DNA of 64,000 bases from Saprospiraceae bacterium (GTDB lineage Bacteria; Bacteroidota; Bacteroidia; Chitinophagales; Saprospiraceae). A program made the position numbers and the translations under genes. The notes under the pieces were generated by a model that saw only the letters and a list, made by a program, of their open reading frames with translations, was not told the DNA's origin and ran no database searches. The DNA lies in NCBI GenBank assembly GCA_019187225.1, contig JABAQQ010000019.1, positions 62,001 through 126,000 on the forward strand, written 5' to 3'. Of this stretch, positions 27,501-35,930 are shown one piece after another (within the stretch, counting starts at the first letter, position 1; every line of letters starts with the position of its first letter).

Positions 27501-27680
27501 GCTTTGGCTCAAGGTGCAGGAGCCGACTGGAAAAACGGACTGGCCTGGGCCATCATCGGTGGGCTTAATTCCTCGATGTTCCTTTCCCTGATCGTGGTGC
27601 CGGTGGTGTATTGGTTGTTCGACAGGGTGCTGGAGAAGTTGGGACTGGGAAAGAGGGAAAAAGTGGAATTGGTGGAGTGA
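24561..27680 (+). CDS. RND efflux pump, inner-membrane transporter (AcrB/HAE1 type)
   Basis: 1039 aa from GTG 24561; the longer open frame (24399) would add 54 residues of translated repeat before the family start NITALSIRRPSLIIVVF. Twelve TM helices in two halves: TM1 near residue 12, TM4 with LAIGILVDDAIVVIENIY carrying the paired Asp of the proton relay, and TM10-11 with GLVGKNAILVVDFANHLRERG. Two large periplasmic loops. Proton-driven export of drugs, detergents or metabolites, normally with a membrane-fusion protein and a TolC-like channel. Neither partner gene is adjacent, which is unusual. Confidence 0.93.
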   Translation: MNITALSIRRPSLIIVVFAVLTFMGVSSYFSLPIEMVPKFSPPVATIVTIYPGASPSEVENAVSKPIEDAISSLEGIEQIQISSQENSSFVTLELAQDVDVDQAVQEIQRKVNQVQSSFPKEVRNPVVNKFAIDELPVVRLAVAGNLTGTAFYDLVKNRVVPEIAQLKGVAQVAILGGEEREIKINISSERLEQYGLSLLQVAQAVQSANLDFPTGKVTGTEGQLRIRLAGKFLSLDDIRNLVVGRSRFGASIFLKDIAEIQDGVRDPEVICRTNGLPAVGLVIRKQGDANAVDMAELVLAKVKNLEQTYAAQGLRFQVVANSSTFTKAATDAVIYDLFIAVLLVALVMLLFLHSLRNAFIVLVSIPTSIVSTFVMMKLFGYSLNLLSLLGLSLAIGILVDDAIVVIENIYRHLEMGKNRVQASYDGRQEIGFTAISITLVDVVIFLPIIFSIGLVPNLLRQFCMTVLTSTLMSLFVSFTLVPWLTSRFAKAHRFQGRNLAGKVVLQFEQFIEWLSDLFVHALEWALRSWKTKIATLLIASALFFGSFLLLTQGFIGNAFFDTGERGEFLLQIDLPKDASLSQTNAVTKQVEDWLRQQPDVVRMFTTVGTNNKSFGQNAPYVAEIQVFLTPFGEKRDVPTAVYARKTKVQLEEIIAGANINASPVDILGLSYPPIEVKLNGPDLDSLLALSERVEHEMAAVPGCVEIAPTVEGGNPEVRVEVNRQRMADFGLAMAQVGLTLQTAFSGNTDAKYRDGDYEYPIRIALDAFNRRSADDIRSLSFVNPLGSSVYLKQFADVQESTAPTRLERRDRMTSVMLTAQVIGRPNGSVNRDIKERLDKMKLPPGTVIKYGGDLKRQEQGIGTLGFALWTSLVLVYLIMVALYDNWVYPLVVLVSIPLSLIGAFLALALARENLTVFTGLGLLMLVGLVGKNAILVVDFANHLRERGTPLREALLQATKLRFRPVLMTNIAMVIGLLPIALAQGAGADWKNGLAWAIIGGLNSSMFLSLIVVPVVYWLFDRVLEKLGLGKREKVELVE

Positions 27681-27698
27681 AATGTACCACACCATCAC

Positions 27699-28085
27699 CT
27701 AACCCACTACAGAGCGGTCCTTCGCCACATGCACCGCATACAACATGGCAGCGGCGGCCAAACCGAGGTCTTTGAACAACATGGATACGGAATTTTGCGC
27801 CGCCTCGCCGCCCGATATCGCGCCGGGCAGATCTACCAACAACACCAAAAATAAAAGAAAAACCGCCAGCAGGACTGCGGCCAGTTTGTCGTACTTCCCA
27901 AGATACATGCTCAGCGCTGCGGCGATCAAACAGCCGCCGGAAAGAAAGACCCACACTATCTTTGCAGGCATATAAGCCGGTACGACGGAGTCCGCCATAA
28001 GTTGGGCGTTCATAAAATGGAACAATCCGAAGACGAGGAATGGAACGGGGAACAACCAGCGGCCAAGCGACAAAAATGCATTCAT
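27699..28085 (-). CDS. DoxX-like membrane protein
   Basis: 128 aa from ATG 28085. The open frame runs far upstream to 28748, but that part is antisense to the VWA gene. Four TM helices: WLFPVPFLVFGLFHF, AKIVWVFLSGGCLIAAAL, LAAVLLAVFLLFLVLLV and LGLAAAAMLYAVH, the pattern of small DoxX/DoxD-family proteins. Function is uncertain (quinone or thiol-related redox in some members). Convergent with the RND gene, 18 nt apart. Confidence 0.78.
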   Translation of the reverse strand: MNAFLSLGRWLFPVPFLVFGLFHFMNAQLMADSVVPAYMPAKIVWVFLSGGCLIAAALSMYLGKYDKLAAVLLAVFLLFLVLLVDLPGAISGGEAAQNSVSMLFKDLGLAAAAMLYAVHVAKDRSVVG

Positions 28086-28130
28086 GGTCAGCAAATATTT
28101 GGTGTGAAATATGTTTTCAATGAGCCCGGG

Positions 28131-28138
28131 CAAATGTA
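28131..28138 (-). promoter_or_regulatory. -7 box of the DoxX gene
   Basis: The minus strand reads TACATTTG, 45 nt before the ATG at 28085. It supports the short start over the 349-codon open frame. Confidence 0.5.
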
Positions 28139-28191
28139 GAACAATCCATTTTTTGAATGACCTGACTTGAACTTTTGATTTTGGAAATAAG

Positions 28192-28221
28192 CCGTCCACC
28201 GTCCACCGTCCACCGTCCACC
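28192..28221. repeat. CCGTCCA heptamer array
   Basis: Four perfect CCGTCCA units plus two bases between the divergent DoxX and VWA genes, ending 5 nt before the VWA ATG. Same unit as at 24524. Confidence 0.85.
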
Positions 28222-28226
28222 TGAAA

Positions 28227-29360
28227 ATGCTTACACCGCTCGAAAAATGGCGCCTTATCCTCGGTCAGAAAGCCGATGCGGAGCAGGAGATCAGTCTCAG
28301 CGCGGAGCAAAAAGGCATGGACAACGTACTGGAAGCCCTCTACGACGCGCAACGCCAGGGCGGGCTGGGCAGTTCGTCGCCCAACGTCAATCGCTGGCTC
28401 GGCGACATCCGGCGTTATTTCCCGAAACCGGTGGTACAGGTAATGCAACGCGACGCCCTCGAACGCCTCGGCCTCACCCAACTGCTGCTCGAACCCGAAC
28501 TGCTTGCCAGCGTTGAACCGGATGTGCACCTCGTGGGCGCTTTGCTCTCGCTCAACAAAGCCCTGCCCGATAAGACGCGGGAAACCGCCCGTGCCGTGGT
28601 GAAAAAAGTAGTGGACGACCTGGAAAAAAAACTTCGTGCGCCCTTGCGCGAAGCCGTTCAAAGTGCCCTGAACCGCAGCACCCGCAACCGCCGCCCCCGC
28701 CCCAACGAGATAGACTGGCGACGCACCATCTATCAGAACCTGAAACATTATCAGCCTGAACTACAGACTGTTATCCCTGAGCGACTCGTCGGTTTCGGTC
28801 GCAAAGGCCATGCCCTGCGCCACGTCATCCTGCTGCTCGACCAAAGCGGCTCCATGGCCGGCTCGGTCGTTTTTGCGGGCATACTCGGCTCGGTATTGGC
28901 CTCCGTCCGGTCGGTGCAAACCAACGTGGTGGCCTTCGACACGGCGGTGGTGGATCTGACCGAACACCAGCACGACCCGGTGGAATTGTTGTTCGGCACC
29001 CAACTCGGCGGCGGCACCGATATCGCCAAAGCGCTCGGATACGCCGAAACGCTCGTTCGGGCGCCGCAAGACACGATCCTGGTGCTGATCAGCGATTTGT
29101 TCGAAGGAGGCGACCGGGCTGCATTGTTCAAAAAAGCGGAGGCGCTGCGCCGCGCAGGCGTCACTGTCATTGCCTTGCTTGCCCTGAGCGACGAAGGCGC
29201 ACCGGCCTATGACCACGACAACGCCGCCGTGTTGGGAGCAATGGACATCCCGGCTTTCGCCTGTACCCCCGTCCTTTTTCCGGACCTGATGGCGGCGGCC
29301 ATTCAGAAAAGGGATTTAAAAATGTGGGCGGGTGAAAACGGACTTTCGATAAAGCAGTGA
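28227..29360 (+). CDS. VWA-domain (CoxE-like) protein
   Basis: 377 aa, cytosolic. Helical N-terminal half (residues 1-195), then a von Willebrand A domain with MIDAS motif LLLDQSGSMAG near residue 203, the conserved Thr in GGGTDIAKAL near residue 264, and LISDLFEGGD near residue 288. VWA proteins of this type usually work with a MoxR AAA+ ATPase in metal insertion or complex assembly. No MoxR gene is adjacent here. Its start overlaps the end of a CCGTCCA array. Confidence 0.83.
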   Translation: MLTPLEKWRLILGQKADAEQEISLSAEQKGMDNVLEALYDAQRQGGLGSSSPNVNRWLGDIRRYFPKPVVQVMQRDALERLGLTQLLLEPELLASVEPDVHLVGALLSLNKALPDKTRETARAVVKKVVDDLEKKLRAPLREAVQSALNRSTRNRRPRPNEIDWRRTIYQNLKHYQPELQTVIPERLVGFGRKGHALRHVILLLDQSGSMAGSVVFAGILGSVLASVRSVQTNVVAFDTAVVDLTEHQHDPVELLFGTQLGGGTDIAKALGYAETLVRAPQDTILVLISDLFEGGDRAALFKKAEALRRAGVTVIALLALSDEGAPAYDHDNAAVLGAMDIPAFACTPVLFPDLMAAAIQKRDLKMWAGENGLSIKQ

Positions 29361-29455
29361 TTTTTCCGGCAAAATCAGGACTTTTGCGCCCCGAAAATTC
29401 AACGTGATCCGTTCAGAATGCTGCACACGCATTTTTATACTGAAACTGCTTTATT

Positions 29456-30127
29456 ATGAAAAATCTCTTTTCCATTACCTTCGGCGCCGCCCTGCTTTTT
29501 ACCCTCACTTTTTGTGAAAACAAGCCCTTGCCCGAAGGCCAGACAATAGTATCGGACAAAACCTTATCGGATACCTCGGCTGCTGCCGGTTTGCCGGCGG
29601 CCAAAAAGGACAGTGTCGCGGGTTTCAAAGGTTGCGATAAGGCAACCTGGACCCAGATATCGCCCAATTCCAGCGAGTTTGTATACCAACATTACACCGT
29701 TGTCGTCACGCCCAACACCGACCAACCGGGTGAAAAGATCACCGTGAAACGCGACGGAGACCGGCCGGACTTCGTCGTCCCGACGCTGGAAGAACCGCCT
29801 TTTTTCCACGGTATCTGCCGGAACAAACTTTTCGTGGATGCCGGCACCGGCCCTGATGGCCGTAAATTGTTCGTCTTCGACCTCGACAAAAACGTTCAAT
29901 ATTTCAGCACTCCGTACTGCGGCGATCTGCAAATCATTCAGTCCGACCGTTTGTATTTTATGATGCCTGTAGCCGAAGCGGAGGTGGCGAAAATGCCCGA
30001 TTGCCCTGAAAAGGAGCAATGGATAAAGGACGGCCTGCGGGTGGGCTACGGTCAACGCTGCATTTTCAACCTGATGCAACGCTCGCTCACACGGAAGTCG
30101 GAATGGGCCTGTGTGCCGATGCAGTAA
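29456..30127 (+). CDS. Putative lipoprotein of unknown function
   Basis: 223 aa. Lipobox LLFTLTFCENK with Cys near residue 21, so lipid-anchored in the envelope. No known domain recognised; beta-rich with VVVTPNTDQPGEKI and KLFVFDLDKNVQYF. Two cysteines (KGCDK, TPYCGD) and a Cys-containing end (WACVPMQ). It stands between the VWA and GH92 genes without obvious link to either. Confidence 0.65.
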   Translation: MKNLFSITFGAALLFTLTFCENKPLPEGQTIVSDKTLSDTSAAAGLPAAKKDSVAGFKGCDKATWTQISPNSSEFVYQHYTVVVTPNTDQPGEKITVKRDGDRPDFVVPTLEEPPFFHGICRNKLFVDAGTGPDGRKLFVFDLDKNVQYFSTPYCGDLQIIQSDRLYFMMPVAEAEVAKMPDCPEKEQWIKDGLRVGYGQRCIFNLMQRSLTRKSEWACVPMQ

Positions 30128-30148
30128 GTCGAATCGGAAGCGACGCGT

Positions 30149-30156
30149 TACATTTG
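30149..30156 (+). promoter_or_regulatory. -7 box of the GH92 gene
   Basis: TACATTTG, 22 nt before the ATG at 30179; a full match to TAnnTTTG. No clear -33 element. Confidence 0.5.
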
Positions 30157-30178
30157 GGCGATAAAAAATCGCCTGCTT

Positions 30179-33172
30179 ATGATGATGCGTTGCTTCCTGT
30201 TCCTTTTACTCGGCTGCTGCCAACTGCCGACGGCAGATTGCCAACTGAATTACGTCAATCCCTTTATCGGTACCGGAGGCCATGGCCATACCTTTCCCGG
30301 CGCCACTGCCCCTTTCGGCCTCGTGCAGCTCAGCCCCGACACCCGGACCGATATGCTGGACTGGGACGGCTGCTCGGGCTATCACTTTTCGGATTCCATC
30401 GTTTACGGTTTTTCGCATACCCACCTGAGCGGCACGGGTGTAGCCGACTATTGCGATATCCTGTTTATGCCTTACACTGGCGGGGCGCAGCTGGAGCCGG
30501 AGGAATACGCTTCCAAATTTAAAAAATCGAAAGAAAAAGCCGAAGCGGGGTATTACTCCGTTTTTCTGGAAAAAGACAAGATACTGGCGGAACTTACGGC
30601 TACCGAACGTGTCGGCGTACACCGCTACACCTTTCCTCAAAACCGCGACCGCGGTCATCTTTTGATTGACCTGCGCCACCGCGACGAAGTGCTGGACTCC
30701 TATATGAAACGCGTCAGCGACCGCGAGATCGAAGGCTACCGCATTTCAAAAGCCTGGGCGAAAGAACAACACGTGTATTTCGTAGCGCGGTTTTCGAGAC
30801 CTTTTTTCGCGTCTAAGATACTGGATATGAGCGCCAATCCGCGCCAGGCCGATCCTTCTGTGCAGGGCAAAGCCATTGTCGGCCTGCTGGATTTTTATCC
30901 CGAAGGCGCGCCGGTCGTCGTGACGGTCGGCATTTCGGGCACGAGCATCGAAGGTGCGCGAAAAAACTTAGAGGCGGAATGCAATCATTTTGATTTTGAA
31001 AAAGTAAAATCCGAAACGCAGGCGAAGTGGCAACGCCAACTCTCCAAAATAGAAGTGGAAGGCTTGTCCGCCGAAGCCCCGGCAAAGGAGGGTGGCGCCG
31101 AAGACCAAAAAACGATCTTTTACACGGCGCTTTACCACACGATGATCGCGCCCAATATCTGGAACGACGTGGACGGACAGTACCGGGGACGCGATAATAA
31201 AATCCACCCTAACCCCGGCCACGACGTTTATACCGTGTTTTCGCTTTGGGACACTTACCGCGCCCTGCACCCGTTGCACACCATCTTAGAGCCCAAACGT
31301 ACGAACGATTTTGTTCAGACTTTTTTGCGGCAATACGAACAGGGCGGCCTGTTGCCCGTGTGGGAATTGTCGGCCAACGAGACGGATTGTATGATCGGGA
31401 ACCATGCGATTCCCGTGATTTATGATGCGGTTACGAAAGGCTTGGTGGACGAAAAGAATTATCCCGAAGTATTGGAAGCCATGATGAAAAGTGCCGATAG
31501 TGACCGCTACGGTTTGCGATGGTACAGAAAAATGGGCTACGTGCCAGCGGGTAAGGAACCGGAATCGGTGTCGAAAACACTGGAATACGCCTATGATGAC
31601 TGGTGCATCGCCCGCATGGCCAGCAAGATGGAAAAAAAAGACGTCCGGGAAGACTTTTTTCTGCGGGCACAGAACTTCAAGAACCTGTTCGATCCCGGCT
31701 CCGGCTTTTTCAGGGCAAAAAACAATGCGGCCTGGAGCGAACCTTTCGATCCCTATGAAGTGAATTTCAATTTTACGGAAGCGAATGCCTGGCAATATCG
31801 CTTCGCCGCACCGCACGACATCAAATCTTTGATGGAGTTCCATGCAACGGCAAAAGGCGGGTTCGCGGGTCAACTGGACAGTCTTTTCGCGGCAGATACC
31901 AAAACGACAGGGCGCAACCAGGCCGATATCACGGGTCTTATCGGTCAGTACGTACATGGCAACGAACCAAGCCACCACGTCGCCTACCTCTATTCCTATG
32001 CTAAACAGCCTTGGAAAACCCAACAGACAGTTCGCCGCATTCTGAAAGATATGTATTCCACCCAACCCGATGGCCTCAGTGGCAACGAGGATTGCGGCCA
32101 GATGTCGGCGTGGCTCGTATTTTCAGCAATGGGTTTTTATCCCGTGACGCCGGGTTCGGAGCAATACGTGTTGGGCGCTCCCTGGTTTGAAAAGGTGAGT
32201 ATCCGCGCCGATACCGGCAAACCTGTAGTGTTGCAGTTTCCTGCTGCGTCCGAATCAGGTGTTCTGATAAAAAAGTCCGTTCATCAAACCCGGATCGGCA
32301 GCAGTTACACTTCCCTTTTCACTTACCTGGAACACAAGGATCTGGCGAGCGGTAATTTGCTGCAATTTGAAACCGTCGGCATTCCCACGCTGGAGGAATT
32401 GTTATCGCGCGAAAAAAAATGGGAATTCCCTTACTCTCTGATCGTGACGCCAATCGCCCTGCCGATGCCCTTCGTTTCCAAAGGCAAACGCAGTTTTAAG
32501 GGCGAACAAATGATCGAATTCGGTTGCCTCGACCCGAAAGCGACGATCTATTACACGCTCGACTCGGACAAGGCAAAATCCAAACAATCCGTCGTGTACA
32601 CGCAGCCGGTTTCCGTCAAAGGCTCCGGCAGGATCGTCTTTTATGCGGAAAGAGGAGAACGACACAGCAAGCTGGACACCTTCTTTTTTTCCGAAATCAG
32701 GTCTGACATCAGCCTGCACCGCTACAACACCCGCTACTCCCCGCAATATACCGCCCGCGGCGACAACGGTCTCATAGACGGCATTCGCGGCGGCGCGGAT
32801 TTTCGCACGGGCGACTGGCAGGGCTTCGAAGGTGTGAACCTCGATATTGTGCTGGATTTGAGCAAAAAACAGGCGATCAATAAGATAACTGCCGGCTTTA
32901 TGCAGGATGAGAACGCCTGGATATTTTTCCCGACCAAAATGCAGGTGGAAATTTCGGACGACGGGCAAAATTTTACACCCGCCGGTGAAGTCGTTTGCGA
33001 TGTGGCCCCGACCGAAAAAGGCGTTTTGCAAAAAGATTTTGTACTCGATCTGAAAGGGCAAAAAGCGCGGTATGTCCGGGTGGTGGGCGTCTCTTTGGGA
33101 CAATGCCCCGACTGGCACAAAGGACGCGGGAATCCCTGCTGGGTGTTTGCGGATGAAATTCAGGTAGATTGA
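30179..33172 (+). CDS. GH92 alpha-1,2-mannosidase with C-terminal F5/8-type C domain
   Basis: 997 aa, signal peptide (FLFLLLGCC). The GH92 N-terminal sandwich starts at once with YVNPFIGTGGHGHTFPGA, followed by the (alpha/alpha)6 catalytic domain: YTVFSLWDTYRALHPL, GGLLPVWELSANET, NEPSHHVAYLY, and LSGNEDCGQMSAW with the conserved catalytic Glu. Residues ~760-840 look like a chitobiase-type C-terminal domain (IEFGCLDPKATIYYTLD) and ~860-997 like an F5/8 type C sugar-binding domain. GH92 enzymes are Ca2+-dependent exo-mannosidases trimming N-glycans or yeast mannan. Codons ~14-23 consist of a TGCCAAC-type heptamer array. Confidence 0.94.
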   Translation: MMMRCFLFLLLGCCQLPTADCQLNYVNPFIGTGGHGHTFPGATAPFGLVQLSPDTRTDMLDWDGCSGYHFSDSIVYGFSHTHLSGTGVADYCDILFMPYTGGAQLEPEEYASKFKKSKEKAEAGYYSVFLEKDKILAELTATERVGVHRYTFPQNRDRGHLLIDLRHRDEVLDSYMKRVSDREIEGYRISKAWAKEQHVYFVARFSRPFFASKILDMSANPRQADPSVQGKAIVGLLDFYPEGAPVVVTVGISGTSIEGARKNLEAECNHFDFEKVKSETQAKWQRQLSKIEVEGLSAEAPAKEGGAEDQKTIFYTALYHTMIAPNIWNDVDGQYRGRDNKIHPNPGHDVYTVFSLWDTYRALHPLHTILEPKRTNDFVQTFLRQYEQGGLLPVWELSANETDCMIGNHAIPVIYDAVTKGLVDEKNYPEVLEAMMKSADSDRYGLRWYRKMGYVPAGKEPESVSKTLEYAYDDWCIARMASKMEKKDVREDFFLRAQNFKNLFDPGSGFFRAKNNAAWSEPFDPYEVNFNFTEANAWQYRFAAPHDIKSLMEFHATAKGGFAGQLDSLFAADTKTTGRNQADITGLIGQYVHGNEPSHHVAYLYSYAKQPWKTQQTVRRILKDMYSTQPDGLSGNEDCGQMSAWLVFSAMGFYPVTPGSEQYVLGAPWFEKVSIRADTGKPVVLQFPAASESGVLIKKSVHQTRIGSSYTSLFTYLEHKDLASGNLLQFETVGIPTLEELLSREKKWEFPYSLIVTPIALPMPFVSKGKRSFKGEQMIEFGCLDPKATIYYTLDSDKAKSKQSVVYTQPVSVKGSGRIVFYAERGERHSKLDTFFFSEIRSDISLHRYNTRYSPQYTARGDNGLIDGIRGGADFRTGDWQGFEGVNLDIVLDLSKKQAINKITAGFMQDENAWIFFPTKMQVEISDDGQNFTPAGEVVCDVAPTEKGVLQKDFVLDLKGQKARYVRVVGVSLGQCPDWHKGRGNPCWVFADEIQVD
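30218..30247. repeat. TGCCAAC heptamer array in the GH92 signal-peptide region
   Basis: TGCCAAC, TGCCGAC, GGCAGAT, TGCCAAC in sequence, translated as CQLPTADCQL at the end of the signal peptide. A repeat of the intergenic kind has become coding here. Confidence 0.7.
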
Positions 33173-33225
33173 ACATTTGAAAATCATCTATTTAACACAA
33201 GTTGCGACCTGCCTGGCGCGATAAC

Positions 33226-33326
33226 AATGGGAACGCGGATGACGCGGATTGGGCGGATGAAAACGGATTGCAGGAAGGTAAAAATCTGTGAAAATCCGCC
33301 CAATCCGCGTCATCCGCGTTCCCATT
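33226..33326. repeat. Perfect 33-bp inverted repeat after the GH92 gene
   Basis: Arms 33226-33258 and 33294-33326 are exactly complementary, with a 35-nt loop; the arms are themselves built of GCGGAT units spaced 9 nt. It lies in the 320-nt gap before the cyclase gene, which otherwise holds only the CATCATT array. Possible transcript-end structure or REP-type mobile element. Confidence 0.85.
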
Positions 33327-33468
33327 ATTCCTACGGTGGTAGGTCACAGCTCGAGTTATTTAGAAGCAAAATTATATTAAAGCGCTCATTGCCCGATGCC
33401 CTGCGGCCAAATGTCAATAACTGACGAACCGGCCTTTATTGCTAAAAAATCCGTTTCTTCGCCGTCTC

Positions 33469-33496
33469 CATCATTCATCATTCATCATTCATCATT
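33469..33496. repeat. Four perfect CATCATT heptamers at the cyclase start
   Basis: Four exact 7-nt units in tandem; the last three bases (ATT, 33494-33496) are the best candidate start codon of the cyclase gene. Confidence 0.9.
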
Positions 33497-35851
33497 AAAC
33501 ATTCGTTTTTCATATTACCCCTCTTGTTCCTGGCATTCAATTGTTTATACAGCCAGCCGACAGCCGACTTCGGACACAATATGTTCGAGGCGGATAACCT
33601 GCTGGACAGGGCAAGATTGGCCGCTACGGATGCCGAACGCGAAACCCTGGCGACCGAAAGCCTCAAAATTGCGCGCGATCTGTCGTACAACGACGGTGTC
33701 GTGCGTGCGTCCATTTTTTTGGGTGAAGTCTGCGACCGCAGTGGCAAAACGGTAGCGGCACTTCAGCATTTCCTGGAAGCTGAATCCAAACTACAGGCCG
33801 GCAGCCCTTCGATGCTGGTCGTCAATCGCACCCTCGGCGACATTTTTTTCCGGGAAAAACTGAACAAACAGGCGCTCCGCTACTACGACGAAGTATTGAA
33901 AAATGCGCCGCAGGATTGGGAAACCATGGAGAAAATGGGCGACCTCTCCCTGATGGAAGCGAAGTTCGACAGCGCCGAATTTTATTACAAGAAGTTGATC
34001 TTCAAATTCAAGAACGAGGGGAATAATTCGCGCTTAGTACAGATATACCAAAAACTCGCCAACGCTTATGACCAGCGTGGCGATTCCGGTAAAAGCATAT
34101 ACTATTACACGGCCATCGAACGCATCATCGAGACGTACGGCACGGCGCAGGAAAAATCGCTGCTCTACAACAACCTCGGCCGCCAGTATGTACGCGACCG
34201 GGATTACACCAAGGCATTGGATTACTTTCGCAAAGCCGAACTGCAATGCGTGTACATCCCCTGCGATTACCCGGAGGTGATGTACGCCAACCTCGGCGTG
34301 GCGCTCCACAATACCGGCGAAAGCCGGCGCGGCATCGAATACCTCCTGCAAGCCCGCGATATCCTTTTCTCCCGGCAGGATTGGGCAGCGCTGGCTGACC
34401 TCGAACACCTCATCGCGGGAGTGTATCACAGCAACAACGATTTTTATAACGCGCTTTCCCACAACGATCTGGCCATCAAATACGCGCGGCAGACCAAACA
34501 AAGGCAGGTGCTGGCCAATAGTTACGAGACCGCCGCCGAAGTCCACCACCAACTATACGACTTTGAAAAAGCTTACGCTTACTACCGCCGCTACCTGACA
34601 GAGCTCGACACCATCCGCCTCGAGGAACAGGTGCGGCAACAACGCGTCGAACAGCAACGCGGCCTGCTCGCCGCCGCCGAGGGGCAGATCAAATACCTCA
34701 TCGCCCGGCAGAACTTCAAAGACCTCGAGCTGCAACGCTCGCTCGACGAACAGGAACGCCTCAAACTCCTCAACCAAAACCTCGCCCTCGACGCCCAACG
34801 CAAAAAAGACGAAGTGCTGCTCCTGCAAAAACAAAAAGAGGTGGACGATGCCAACTTCCGGCAAAAAACGCTGGAAGCGCTCCAGGCAAAACAAAAACTC
34901 CGCCTCGCCGCCCAAAGCCTCGATGCCCTTCGGCAAAACAACCTCATCGACAGCCTGCGCCGCCAGGAGACCATCGAACGCGCCAACCGCCTGAACGACA
35001 GTATCAGCCGCGCGCAGGAACTGGAGCGCGTACAACGCGAAACGGAGTATCAGCGCCGGCAAGAGGCCACCTTCCGGCAATTCGCCTACGGCATCGGGTT
35101 CATGCTGTTCGTGATATTGGGAATACTGGGTGCGAGTTGGCTGTTCGCCCGGCGCACCAACCGGCGCCTGAACGCGCAAAACCAGCAAATCCAGGCACAG
35201 AACAAGGAAATCGAAGCCGAACGCCACAAAAGTGACCAACTCCTGCTCAACATCCTGCCCGACGAGGTCGCCCGCGAACTCAAAACCAGCGGCTACGCCA
35301 CACCCCGCCACTACCGCTCGGCTACCGTGCTTTTCACCGATTTCGTCAATTTCACCCGGCTCTCGGCGCAACTTTCACCCGACGAACTGATTGACGAACT
35401 GGACGAGTGCTTCCTCGCTTTTGACGAGATCTGCGAAAAACACGGCTTGGAAAAGATCAAAACCATCGGCGACGCCTTTATGTGCGCCGGCGGCCTGCCC
35501 GTGCCCAACGACACCCATCCGCAGGACGCCGTACGCGCCGCACTCGAAATGCTCGACTGGCTTAACCGGCGCAATCGCCAAAACCAGCGCGCCGTTTTCC
35601 ACGAAATGCGCATCGGCATCCATACCGGCCCCGTCGTGGCGGGCGTGATCGGCAAAAACAAATTCGCCTACGACATCTGGGGCGACGCGGTGAACCTTGC
35701 CGCCCGCCTCGAAGAACACGGCGAAGCGGGGCGCATCAATGTGTCCAAAGCCACCGCCGACGCAGTGAAACACCTCTATCAAGTCGTTCCGCGCGGGAAA
35801 AAGGAGGTTTATAACAAGGGGTTGGTGGAGATGTATTTTGTAGAAATTTAA
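33494..35851 (+). CDS. TPR-coiled-coil membrane adenylate cyclase (class III)
   Basis: About 785 aa if begun at ATT 33494, giving signal peptide KHSFFILPLLFLAFNCLYSQ; the first conventional start, TTG 33524, would leave only half of it. No in-frame ATG or GTG precedes. Domains: TPR array (residues ~40-360), coiled coil (~370-515), one TM helix (GFMLFVILGILGASWLF), then a class III cyclase domain with metal-binding Asp in LFTDFVNF and KTIGDAF. Lys in LEKIKTIGD and Asp in AYDIWGD are the residues that favour ATP over GTP. The periplasmic TPR part probably senses a partner and drives cAMP synthesis in the cytosol. Confidence 0.85.
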   Translation: MKHSFFILPLLFLAFNCLYSQPTADFGHNMFEADNLLDRARLAATDAERETLATESLKIARDLSYNDGVVRASIFLGEVCDRSGKTVAALQHFLEAESKLQAGSPSMLVVNRTLGDIFFREKLNKQALRYYDEVLKNAPQDWETMEKMGDLSLMEAKFDSAEFYYKKLIFKFKNEGNNSRLVQIYQKLANAYDQRGDSGKSIYYYTAIERIIETYGTAQEKSLLYNNLGRQYVRDRDYTKALDYFRKAELQCVYIPCDYPEVMYANLGVALHNTGESRRGIEYLLQARDILFSRQDWAALADLEHLIAGVYHSNNDFYNALSHNDLAIKYARQTKQRQVLANSYETAAEVHHQLYDFEKAYAYYRRYLTELDTIRLEEQVRQQRVEQQRGLLAAAEGQIKYLIARQNFKDLELQRSLDEQERLKLLNQNLALDAQRKKDEVLLLQKQKEVDDANFRQKTLEALQAKQKLRLAAQSLDALRQNNLIDSLRRQETIERANRLNDSISRAQELERVQRETEYQRRQEATFRQFAYGIGFMLFVILGILGASWLFARRTNRRLNAQNQQIQAQNKEIEAERHKSDQLLLNILPDEVARELKTSGYATPRHYRSATVLFTDFVNFTRLSAQLSPDELIDELDECFLAFDEICEKHGLEKIKTIGDAFMCAGGLPVPNDTHPQDAVRAALEMLDWLNRRNRQNQRAVFHEMRIGIHTGPVVAGVIGKNKFAYDIWGDAVNLAARLEEHGEAGRINVSKATADAVKHLYQVVPRGKKEVYNKGLVEMYFVEI

Positions 35852-35892
35852 CCTTTTGCGATTTTTACCTGTTTTAAATTTTAAAAATTATC

Positions 35893-35900
35893 TATATTCG
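35893..35900 (+). promoter_or_regulatory. Candidate -7 box of the protease gene
   Basis: TATATTCG followed by C, a TAnnTTCG variant 31 nt before ATG 35931, in a very AT-rich stretch. Confidence 0.4.
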
Positions 35901-35930
35901 CAATCTTGTAACAATCAACATACAACCATT

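Noticed and set aside
27699-28748. 349-codon minus frame as one gene
   Set aside because: Only the last 128 codons are DoxX-like; the rest is antisense to the VWA gene and a promoter box lies inside.
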